A stretch of DNA of 64,000 nt, from contig JADWQD010000006.1 of NCBI GenBank assembly GCA_016110215.1, positions 1,426,001-1,490,000 on the forward strand. Reading direction: 5' to 3'. The notes beneath the pieces are model-generated. The model was not told where the DNA came from and did not search any database. It saw nothing but the letters and a program-made list of their open reading frames with translations. Both the position numbers and the translations under genes were made by a program. This DNA is from Capronia americana. Lineage: Eukaryota > Ascomycota > Eurotiomycetes > Chaetothyriales > Herpotrichiellaceae. Each line of letters begins with the position of its first letter. Position 1 is the first letter of the stretch. This document shows positions 1 to 8,258 of the stretch, one piece after another.

Positions 1-1250
1 GTATCTGTCTCCCCGTACGGAGCAGGTGCTCTAGGCGGTTCATTCGGGTCACTCTCGCGCTTCGAACCTGTTTCTTGGGTAGGGCCCGGGTGTCCGGCGC
101 AGTCAACAGCAGGAACCTGAGTGTCACAGGACCATCCACTTTCGCGTGCCAGCATGTTTCCATCGTTATTTTCCTCAAGTATCTCAGCTATTGGTGCTTG
201 CAGCGGCCTTGATGTAATGAAGTTCACGTGGTCCCAGGGCTGAAGTGGTTTGGGTGGCAAGTTGTTCGCAACACCAGGAATCTGATACTGGAGTTGCCAG
301 TGGGGTGGGCTTTGAACTGGCGATTGTATTGACTCTACAGTTCGGTCGATTCCACTTCGCTCGACATCGTTTGACTTCGTAGAAAGGCCCGATCGTCGTT
401 TCGTATCTGTATCGTAGGATGAGTCTGTTGCGCCGAGATTTTCGAACCCGCGAAACTTGACGTGGACTATTCTCAAAAGTCGCATCAACAAGGTGGTCTT
501 TCGGTAGACGATGTTCGGAGGGAGATGCCTCACACCACAATCTCGTTCTGGAGAGGACTCACCATAAATGTAGATCCAGACGTACATGATCAGGATCAGG
601 CTGATAATGAGATATCGAGGTACCCAAGAGAGAGCCAGTCGATACCAGAATGGACGTTTAGGGAGATAGCAAAATGTGCCAGCCAGGGTATAACCCTCCT
701 CATTATTGATAAAGGCCAGTGAAGCAGCTAGAAGCGGCGGCCCAAGCCACATGGGGTAGATCCAGTTGCGGTAGCGGTACAGTCCGCTTTCCCCGATGGT
801 GCTGTCCGATCGTAGGATGCATAGAGCTGAGTGTACTGCGATGAGAAGGATAGCCATGTCGCTGGCCTCGATGGCGAAGGCGAGCAGGAAGCCGCTTGCC
901 TGGCAGAAGTTCGATGTGCTGCTAACTGGGCCTCCCACAAATACCACGACGGGAAAGACAAAATACCAGACGGCCTTCAAGGTGTCGCTAGCAACCAGAT
1001 GTAGGACCAAACTATGTCGGAAGCACCTGCGCATCATGAGAAACCATCTCAATGTAATCAAAACCAGAACCAAGCTGAAGCAGGCGCATGAGAGCGCCAC
1101 GATCAGAATCGCTCGAGATTGAGAATTGCTTGATGTAGTCAGGCCAGCCTTTTCGCCACCGGTAGGGCCTGTGATGGTGTCTCGCCATGTCCAGGAGTGC
1201 AAAGAACTCGTCCTCGTAGGCTGCGATGAGCTTGTGTAATGTGGTATCAT
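1..1250 (-). CDS. Git3/Gpr1-type G-protein-coupled receptor, C-terminus off the window
   Basis: Class of fungal plasma-membrane receptors that sense carbon sources or amino acids and signal to cAMP/PKA (family knowledge). One uninterrupted minus-strand frame runs from an ATG at 1250-1248 to the window edge, about 416 codons. Hydrophobic segments lie near residues 47-69, 79-105, 115-146, 164-181 and 203-229, matching TM1-TM5. A polar Ser/Pro/Gln-rich stretch of about 186 residues follows, as expected for the long third cytoplasmic loop of Gpr1-like receptors. TM6 and TM7 must lie left of the window. TM2-TM3 carry FVFPVVVFVGGPVSS and SNFCQASGFLLAFAIEASD, typical of the Git3 domain. The frame is closed upstream by a TGA with no earlier ATG, which fixes the start unless there is an upstream exon. 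A possible donor after codon 230 is not needed because the frame stays open. Ligand unknown. Confidence 0.85.
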   Translation of the reverse strand, partial: MIPHYTSSSQPTRTSSLHSWTWRDTITGPTGGEKAGLTTSSNSQSRAILIVALSCACFSLVLVLITLRWFLMMRRCFRHSLVLHLVASDTLKAVWYFVFPVVVFVGGPVSSTSNFCQASGFLLAFAIEASDMAILLIAVHSALCILRSDSTIGESGLYRYRNWIYPMWLGPPLLAASLAFINNEEGYTLAGTFCYLPKRPFWYRLALSWVPRYLIISLILIMYVWIYIYGESSPERDCGVRHLPPNIVYRKTTLLMRLLRIVHVKFRGFENLGATDSSYDTDTKRRSGLSTKSNDVERSGIDRTVESIQSPVQSPPHWQLQYQIPGVANNLPPKPLQPWDHVNFITSRPLQAPIAEILEENNDGNMLARESGWSCDTQVPAVDCAGHPGPTQETGSKRESDPNEPPRAPAPYGETD

Positions 1251-1862
1251 GAGATTTTCCGTCGGAATTACCACGTGTTCCACTTTCAATAACCGTATGG
1301 CCAACTCTGGGGCTCATAGAGGGAATGGAAACACTCGTACTGTTCACGGGAAAGCGAAGATCGGTATAGCCGCTTGGAAGTAGCACCAAAAGTCGGCGTG
1401 TTTCCAATGGAAACAGGAATGAGAACCTCAGGGGTTGACATTATAGGCATTATACGTTGATGCGCAATTGACATAATACCCACTTACAGGTATGTAAGGG
1501 ATGATTTTGACACTCTTGTCAGTGCCCGCTATGATGAATTTCCCCATCCGGCTGCAGGTCGGTGTGGTCGGTGAGTAGCCCAAATGGACGTGCACAAAAG
1601 AGTTTGCCGTTGACACGGGAGGCATTGTCGATCTGATGATCAGTGCTGAGTGCGCCGCGAAGGTTAGTGTTGACGTGGGAACAATTCGCTAGGGTAGAGC
1701 GAGGAATGGTGGGAGGGGTGAGTCTGGAGTGAGAATTTGTCCCGCTCCTCGAATCCTCTTCCTCCATTGCTTGTCCTGCGGAAGGGCCACCTCTTTCACG
1801 CGCCCAACCTCCAGCCCCGTTAATGAGCGTCGAGAATCATTGGCACCCCTTGAAAGCCCTCG
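1251..1862. other. Divergent intergenic region, GPCR / MT-A70 methyltransferase
   Basis: 612 bp between two divergent start codons. It must hold both promoters. Short antisense frames here begin at non-ATG codons or lack family features. I see no gene, repeat or RNA. Confidence 0.6.
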
Positions 1863-3020
1863 ATGCAACCGACAATCCTCTTCCAGAATGAAGCAGGCAC
1901 TGTCTACTTGATCGATTTACCTACATCAATCCAAACTGGTCAAAATGCTCTCTCCACTTTGAAATCCTCGCTACCCCTGGAGTCTCCATACCCCAGCACC
2001 GAACCGAAAGGTGCGAATCGAGATGCTGCAACCGCTGCAATTCCTCTGAGCGAACGCTTGTACCATGAATCCGTGCAGGAGAGGATTTCCGTGGCACTAG
2101 CCGAAATCCGGAGTCACTTGCAGGCAACTGATCAGGGCAGTATTTGGTGCCATCCTCGCCGTGCTTTGATCACGCATTCAGCACCAGCGTTGAGCAACAG
2201 TAACTCCTTATCAACAGCACCTGTTATCTTGTCAACCACCGAAGTTCGCACTCATTTCTCTTCGCTTCGTGATCTGGGAGGTAGTGTGGTCTGCAACCTC
2301 CAGTCCATTACTGCCATTGTTGCAGTCACGAATCATGGAGATTTCGTTATCCCACCAAGATCTACGTTTATTCTGGCAAGTCTTAAACAAGGGTTGCCTG
2401 CTTTTATGTCCGCTCGAGAAGATGTCTTCCCCGAGAGCCCTGATTTTGAACTTATTCTGATGGACCCGCCCTGGTCCAACCGCTCTGTCCGACACTCAGG
2501 TGCTTACAGAACGCAAGAGAATCAAATCCAAGATCCGTTTGATGAAGCCACGCGGATTATCAAGAGATTGTGTGCTCCACAAGGTTGGGTCGCCGTCTGG
2601 ATCACTAACAAGTCCGCCATCCGCGCCATGGTTCTGGAGACTTTGCAAGCCATGGACCTCTGCTTACAGGAGGAATGGGTCTGGATCAAAACAACAATTC
2701 AAGGTGAACCTGTCACACAGCTGGATGGAGTCTGGCGGCGACCATACGAGATCCTTCTTCTATTCCAGAGAGGCGTATCGTCTAAGAGCACAAAACGAAG
2801 GATCATCGCAGCCGTGCCAGACGTGCATTCGCGGAAACCGTGTCTGAAGGTGTTGCTGGAAGAGCTGCTCCCCGCGAATTACCGTGCCATGGAGCTGTTT
2901 GCCAGGAGTCTTACCGCTGGCTGGTGGTCCTGGGGCGATGAAGTATTGAAGTTTCAGCACGAAAGCCAATGGGTAGACTCACATCCTTCACAGATCTCAG
3001 TAACAACCCGCTCTGTTTGA
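1863..3020 (+). CDS. MT-A70 family N6-adenine methyltransferase, METTL4-like
   Basis: S-adenosylmethionine-dependent N6-adenine methyltransferase. METTL4 relatives modify snRNA or DNA adenine; which substrate applies here cannot be told from sequence. Single exon, 385 aa. The catalytic motif DPPW is at residues 201-204 in the context LILMDPPWSNRSVRHSG. The Asn-x-Ser-Val-x-x-Ser continuation is the METTL4 signature rather than METTL3 (DPPW-D) or METTL14. A later EWVWIKTT and the RRPYEILLLFQRG strand fit the Rossmann core of MT-A70 proteins. The N-terminus MQPTILFQNEAGTVYLID supports the start at 1863. It is followed on the same strand by the ubiquitin hydrolase 237 bp downstream. Confidence 0.9.
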   Translation: MQPTILFQNEAGTVYLIDLPTSIQTGQNALSTLKSSLPLESPYPSTEPKGANRDAATAAIPLSERLYHESVQERISVALAEIRSHLQATDQGSIWCHPRRALITHSAPALSNSNSLSTAPVILSTTEVRTHFSSLRDLGGSVVCNLQSITAIVAVTNHGDFVIPPRSTFILASLKQGLPAFMSAREDVFPESPDFELILMDPPWSNRSVRHSGAYRTQENQIQDPFDEATRIIKRLCAPQGWVAVWITNKSAIRAMVLETLQAMDLCLQEEWVWIKTTIQGEPVTQLDGVWRRPYEILLLFQRGVSSKSTKRRIIAAVPDVHSRKPCLKVLLEELLPANYRAMELFARSLTAGWWSWGDEVLKFQHESQWVDSHPSQISVTTRSV

Positions 3021-3257
3021 TCAAGCGGGGCTTCATCTCTATCTCGAGGAGGGGTACCCCAGGAAAATGAGGCTCGATTAACTCCGGCATGCAAGGCTGG
3101 CACCTCGGCCAATAAGACCCTTTTGGTGCCTGAGTGCCCCGCCGTTGACGCAACAGGATATGCCTGCCGCGTGCCTCGCCCTTTGCTCCCTTCGCTGAGG
3201 CTTCACTTTCAGTTCATTCTCGCTTCATCAAGTCGGCTACCCGAAACTCCAGACATA

Positions 3258-4074
3258 ATGGCGGAAGCTGCGAAAAAGAAGATGTTCGTCCCACTGGGTA
3301 AGTGGTCGGCCTCGTACCCGCCCATCCTATATTTGAAAATGGCTTCCACTAACTGGTCGATTCTCATGTCCAGAGAACAATCCAGAGGTCATGACCAACC
3401 TCTCCCAGGAGCTTGGCCTTTCCCCTTCCCTACAATTCCACGAAGTCTACTCCCTCGACGAACCGAGTCTACTTGAGTTCCTACCTCGACCCGCCATTGC
3501 CCTGCTTTTAGTCTTTCCCGTCACCTCCACATACGAGAAATTCCGGGCCGAAGAAGACTCGGCGGCGGAGGAATATTCCGCATCAGGCGATCAAGAGCCT
3601 GTGATCTGGTTCAAACAGACGATCGGCAATGCATGTGGTCTCATCGGTCTATTACACGCCATCACAAACGGCGCAGCAAGATCAAATATCGTTGAAGGCA
3701 GTGATCTGGACAAGCTACTCAAGCAGGCATTGCCTCTTAAACCGATGGAACGCGCGGAGCTACTCTACAACAGTCCTACGCTCGAAGCAGCGCACGCCGG
3801 CGCCGCCTCCAAAGGTGACACGGAAGCACCAGAAGCAGAAGCGGCTATCGATCTGCACTTTGTCGCCTTCATCAAAGACAAGGATGGCTACTTATGGGAG
3901 ATGGATGGCTCACGGAAAGGGCCATTGAAGAGAGGCTTCCTGGGTCCGGAAGATGATGTCTTGAGTGAGAAGGGTCAGGAATTGGGGGTGAAGTCATTTC
4001 TGAAGAGGGAGGAAGCCGCTGGTGGAGGTGAGCTACGGTTCAGCGTTGTCATGCTCGGGCCGAGCTTTGACTGA
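3258..4074 (+). CDS. Ubiquitin carboxyl-terminal hydrolase, peptidase C12 (UCH) family
   Basis: Cysteine protease that trims small adducts from ubiquitin C-termini or processes ubiquitin precursors. Exons 3258-3297 and 3374-4074, intron GT-AG of 76 bp, protein 246 aa, the usual size of UCHL1/UCHL3/Yuh1 relatives. The first exon gives MAEAAKKKMFVPLENNPEVM, the family start with the PLE-x-NP motif, so the ATG further inside exon 2 is not the start. Catalytic elements are visible: Gln95 and Cys101 in QTIGNACGLIGLLHA, His175 in DLHFVAF and Asp191 in LWEMDG. No extra C-terminal domain is present, so this is the short UCHL3-like form and not UCH37/BAP1. Convergent with ATP25. Confidence 0.93.
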
Positions 4075-4434
4075 ATGTTGACACGGTCTTGGTGACTTTT
4101 TTGGGGCATGACTCGCTGGGCTTTTGGTCTTATGAGGAACCTGACTTGCATTGCATTGCAGGCGCTGTGTTGAAATGGCCCATAGCTGCTCGGGCAATGC
4201 AGCGGCGGAACGGCACGACGGAACGAAAGTATACAATGGAAATTTTGAGTGGATGAAGATGCAGTATATTGAAGGCTCCTTCCGTTCAACTGGCACCAAT
4301 CCCTCCCATGGGCTTCTCTTCACCCTCTTCTTCACGAGCCGCAGGGTCATCCACCTCCTCTTCGATTCTCGTCTCTCCGTTGCGCTCTTTCCTCTCGCCA
4401 GCATTATCATCATCATTCTCCCCCGACTCTTCCT
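4075..4434. other. Convergent intergenic region
   Basis: 360 bp between the stop codons of the ubiquitin hydrolase and ATP25. It holds two facing 3' ends. No further gene seen. Confidence 0.6.
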
Positions 4435-5538
4435 TCACAGATCCTTAACCTGCTCCGGCTTTGTCTCTGTCTGCTCCCCTTGTTCCTGCCCTAGTTGCAA
4501 CATCTGAATCGCGGCTTCGGCGGCCGCAGTCGCTTTCTCGTCCTTCCTTGCTCTTCTCGTATTGCGCACATCCCACAGTCCTTCCAGATCCATATCGGCA
4601 CGCTTCTCCTCCGTAAACATCTGCACCACAATCCGCGTTGAATTGGTCCGTGATCCAAAACCAACATACTCGTCTTCACTCGGATTGTGGTACTCTTCCT
4701 CACCCTCCATAGGAGATTCTTGCGCTTTCCTTCTCGCCTTCTCCGAAACCTCACCCTCTTCCACCTGCACTTGTAGGCTCTCTTCCACCCGCTCGCGCCG
4801 CCGCACCTCATCTGAGAGCACAGCCTCATCCACACTCCCTAGATTAACGCAAATCCAACCCGTGGTAATTCCGTCGTCCGCTCCATGCCCACTTAGCGTA
4901 TTGCCTACACTCTGCGCCAATTTCATCCGCCGCGCCTTCCGCCGCAACTTCAATTTCAACTCGTTCCGACCCAGGAGCCCGTCCGCGTAGGGTCTTAATT
5001 TGAACTCCTTGCGCGCCCACCGGCAAAATCGGTCCGCCGAGACGTTGAGATGCTTCACCGACCGCGCGGTGCCGATGAGCATAAGGAGGTTGGAGCCCAG
5101 CGCGGGAGGGGGGTCGAGGTGTCGAAGATCGAGGAGAACGAGGTTATCCAGGCCGATTTGTGTCGATAGGTGGGTCAAGACCGTCGAGAGGATGGCGGGC
5201 GGATTCGGTGGGAGGGGTGGGATCTCTTGCAGTGCTAGCAGGGGGCTGATGGGGGAGGGAGGTAATGGATCTTCGATTTGGAGGTACCATGGTGCTGATT
5301 CTGCAGAGGAAGGGGTTGGCGGAGGAAGGGCGTCGGAGGATGAAGTTGAGGATGATTCTGATACTTGCAGAGACTGGCGCAAGGGTGCGAAGTGGCCGAA
5401 CTTTCGGGCGGATTGGGGTCTTGGTGTCGAGAGTCGCGATCTAGATGTTTGGGCTGAAATTGATACTGCAGCGAGCGAGGCAAATGCTTCGAGAACTGAG
5501 ATGCGACATGATGTACATCGCACTATGGATCGATGCAT
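4435..5538 (-). CDS. ATP25: ATP25-like mitochondrial protein, RsfS/Iojap half only
   Basis: Atp25 acts in mitochondria. In yeast its N-terminal half is related to the bacterial ribosome silencing factor RsfS, and its C-terminal half stabilises the mRNA for ATP synthase subunit 9 (family knowledge). Here the frame is 367 aa with a Ser/Arg-rich N-terminus fitting mitochondrial import. It carries PWYLQ at residues 83-87 (the hallmark of fungal ATP25), the RsfS-like core around DNLVLLDLRHLDPPPALG and KHLNVSADRFCRWARKEF, GWICVNLGSVDEAVLS, and a basic/acidic tail ending TETKPEQVKDL. Most fungal ATP25 proteins are about 600-700 aa, so the C-terminal half is missing. The stop is followed directly by the convergent 3' region, with no open frame that could supply it. 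Confidence 0.8.
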   Translation of the reverse strand: MHRSIVRCTSCRISVLEAFASLAAVSISAQTSRSRLSTPRPQSARKFGHFAPLRQSLQVSESSSTSSSDALPPPTPSSAESAPWYLQIEDPLPPSPISPLLALQEIPPLPPNPPAILSTVLTHLSTQIGLDNLVLLDLRHLDPPPALGSNLLMLIGTARSVKHLNVSADRFCRWARKEFKLRPYADGLLGRNELKLKLRRKARRMKLAQSVGNTLSGHGADDGITTGWICVNLGSVDEAVLSDEVRRRERVEESLQVQVEEGEVSEKARRKAQESPMEGEEEYHNPSEDEYVGFGSRTNSTRIVVQMFTEEKRADMDLEGLWDVRNTRRARKDEKATAAAEAAIQMLQLGQEQGEQTETKPEQVKDL

Positions 5539-6310
5539 TTCGCTCGACGTATAATCAGAGAATGCCGGGTCGCAAGAGGGCGTTTTCCCGAGAGTCTCGA
5601 ATAGTCCGGAGTCTGAGAAGCAGAATCAATTGAGAGGTTTCTTCCTGATGTCAATTGTCGGTTGCCATACGGAGTACATTTCCAGAATGGGGATCATTGT
5701 TCTTCCGTGTCCGAACTCTCCAGGTTACTTCGTTTGTACAAATTCTTAACCACAGTTCCACTCCTGAAGAACACGGTTCACGAACAGTATGACACGAATG
5801 AGACTGAGGGATATCAACTACTGCACTCCGTACCACAGGACGCCATGTTGCAGTCAACGTAGTCCCGCAGTGTCGTCGAGTGGCGTCTCCAGCCTCGTCC
5901 GGCTATGCACGAAGCATCGGAGTTAGGCTTGGCCCCTTCTGACCTGCATACTGCAGACTGTAGTATCGAGGATCGAGAATGAGCACCGTACCAAAGGATG
6001 ACACGAGACAGTACCGAAACCCCCGCGCCATTGGTCGGGATCGAGCTGTAGAAAGGTCCCTATTGGTTGAGAGAGTTTCATTTCTCAACTTTACGAGGCA
6101 TACGTATGATGCTATATGGTAACGGGCTGCGGCTTGCTGACATGCTCCTCGTATGGGTCTGGGTGGAGGATACTCTCTGGGCGCTAATGAAACACCCATG
6201 ACATCGCGATGCTATGCTACGGAGAATGCTATGGCGTTAAACATACCGTGTATGCTGTACCTCGTATGGGTGTGGTCTGTTTGCCACATAGATTTGATGA
6301 GATGAATGGG

Positions 6311-6318
6311 ATATAAAA
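6311..6318 (+). promoter_or_regulatory. TATA box of the SDR gene
   Basis: ATATAAAA in the context GGGATATAAAAGCTG, about 150 bp upstream of the SDR start codon. It is a near-consensus TATA element. The implied transcription start near 6340-6350 would place the 18-bp tandem repeat inside the 5' leader. Confidence 0.55.
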
Positions 6319-6360
6319 GCTGTTGCTGCATCCGCAGCGTTGGAGCTCTCACTGGCGGGT

Positions 6361-6432
6361 ACTGAGCATTGTACTTCCACTGAGCAACATACTTCCACTG
6401 AGCAACATACTTCCACTAAGCACCATACTCCG
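6361..6432 (+). repeat. 18-bp tandem repeat, four units, in the SDR leader
   Basis: Four consecutive 18-bp units begin at 6361, 6379, 6397 and 6415. Units 2 and 3 are identical (ACTGAGCAACATACTTCC) and units 1 and 4 differ at a few positions. A partial unit follows at 6433. The block ends 31 bp before the SDR ATG. Confidence 0.85.
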
Positions 6433-6463
6433 CTGAGCACTGCAATTGTTGGGCGAGAAGATC

Positions 6464-7480
6464 ATGGCTTTTGGTTTTGCAACGCCGGGGGATGAGGTCG
6501 TGGAGGCTTTCAAGGATCGAGTCAATGGCAAGACGTGTATGCCCTACCGGTGAAGAAGTCTACACTATGGTGCCGAAACTGACGACTTTGCTTTAGTCTT
6601 GATTACGGGTCCGACTCCCGGAGGACTAGGTGCTGAAACGGCACTCGCCCTTGCAAAAGCCGACCCCAAGCGCCTGATACTAGCGGGTCGGTCGCAGCAG
6701 AAGATCCAACCGCTCGTCGACCAGATCCGTAAGGACAAACCCAATGTCGAGGTCATCTTTGTTCAGCTTGATTTGGGGAATCTGAGTTCTGTACGCAAGT
6801 CGGTCGACGTGATCAAGAGTGTCCTGGACGGTGATAAGATCGATGTGCTGATCTTCAATGCCGCGATCATGGCGTGTCCGTATGCACTCACCGTGGATGG
6901 CTTTGAGAGTCAGTTTGGGACAAATCACCTGGGTCATTTCTTGTTCGGGAATCTGCTGCTGAAAGAAGACCTGGTGCGTTCACGAATCGTGGTGGTCAGC
7001 AGCTCGGCATCCGAACGAAATGCAGAATATGCTTTCGCTCCGCTGAAAGACGTCTCATACGACAATGGCAAGGCGTATGAGCCCTTCCAGGCATATACCT
7101 TCTCGAAGTCATGCAACAACCTGTTTGCCCGCCGTCTAGCAAGGATACTGAAGCCCAAGGGCATCGTTGTCTTCAGTCTGAACCCTGGAAGCATTTTTAC
7201 GAACCTCCAAGGTTACATGACCCAAGAGTTAAGGAATGCAGCGATCGAAACGGCAAAGAGGGAGAATCCAGAGTTCGAGTACCCTCAACTGAAAACGCTG
7301 CAGCAGGGAGCATCCACTCAGCTTCGTGCTGCTTTGGATCCAAGTCTTGACCCTGAATCTGGAGCGTACCTCGATGACTGCCAAGTCAAGAAGCCGGCCG
7401 TCCTCACGGGCCATGGAGCATTCGTCGACGAGGTGTGGGAATTGAGTGAACGCCTTGTGGGTGAGAAGTTCCGATTTTAG
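6464..7480 (+). CDS. Short-chain dehydrogenase/reductase, retinol-dehydrogenase-like
   Basis: NAD(P)H-dependent oxidoreductase of the extended retinol-dehydrogenase/WW-domain-oxidoreductase branch common in fungi; substrate unknown. Exons 6464-6536 and 6597-7480 (intron 60 bp), 318 aa. The nucleotide-binding motif is ITGPTPGGLGAETA, in the unusual T-G-P-x-x-G-G-L-G form seen in fungal relatives. The NAA motif is in FNAAIM, catalytic Ser in VVVSSSAS (about residues 159-161), and Tyr191/Lys195 in YTFSK. Exon 1 supplies MAFGFATPGDEVVEAFKDRV, which matches how these proteins begin and settles the start. Flanked by unrelated genes, so context gives no pathway. Confidence 0.9.
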
Positions 7481-8258
7481 GATTGCGGGCTGAGAGATAC
7501 ACGAGGCACACGGGTTGTATGGGTATTCCATTGCGACCGATAGAGAGGCCGCCCGCAGAGCAACGAGATAGCTACCTTGCTCCGTTACGCTTCCTCGCCA
7601 TAGCAGCAGCTGCGATGACCAGATGCACGAAACGTGAGCCATAACTCAACCAAGAATTACCCGCTTGTGTGTACATTTAAGGGCTTGTGCAACGGCTTAG
7701 TGACGTCGTGCTCGGCGGCTCGAGGAAGAATTCTCCCAAAGTTGTGTTGCCACGGCACTGTCAAACGCATGGTCTTGCTGGTCTATGCAAGGCTACACTG
7801 GCAATGCGCCAATCGTATCTTCTCAGGAGGAGGAGAGCGCAGCATGTTGAGTAACAATCGGGGCGTTGTGCTTCGTCTGCACGCCGCCTGAAAGGCGCGT
7901 GACCAGACACCACCTCGCATGTATCTGGAAGCGCCTTCTTCACCGCGTTGCTCGCCAGTCCCAGAAAGCTGAATGCAGCGCAGCAGGCAGCACGGACTTG
8001 AATGTAAATTGAGAGAGAAGAGAGCTCAACGTGAGAGCAAAGTGAAACCGTGAAGCTAACAGCCCTAGTCGCGGGTTGTCCTCGATTTTGCTTGGCAAAG
8101 GCTGGGTTAGATGCCATCATCAGGAGGCGGAAAGTCGCATGACGAGGCGGTATGTTTGCTTTGAAGAAATTGCCATGATTGCCTGAGGTTTCTGTTAAAC
8201 TGTGACGCATTCTTGGTGCCTGCCTGCCTGGTGGTTCCCAACGGCATAGACCTTCTAT
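7481..8258. other. Intergenic region, SDR / IDE
   Basis: 778 bp. A 149-codon antisense frame (7761-8210) has no recognisable domain and is rejected. No repeat or RNA seen. Confidence 0.55.

Larger units (their letters stand above)
5539..6463. other. Divergent intergenic region, ATP25 / SDR
   Basis: 925 bp between divergent starts. It contains the TATA box and tandem repeat listed separately, close to the SDR start. The remainder shows only short unrelated frames. Confidence 0.6.

Noticed and set aside
7761..8210. 149-codon minus-strand frame upstream of IDE
   Set aside because: No domain, lies in the IDE promoter, composition not protein-like.
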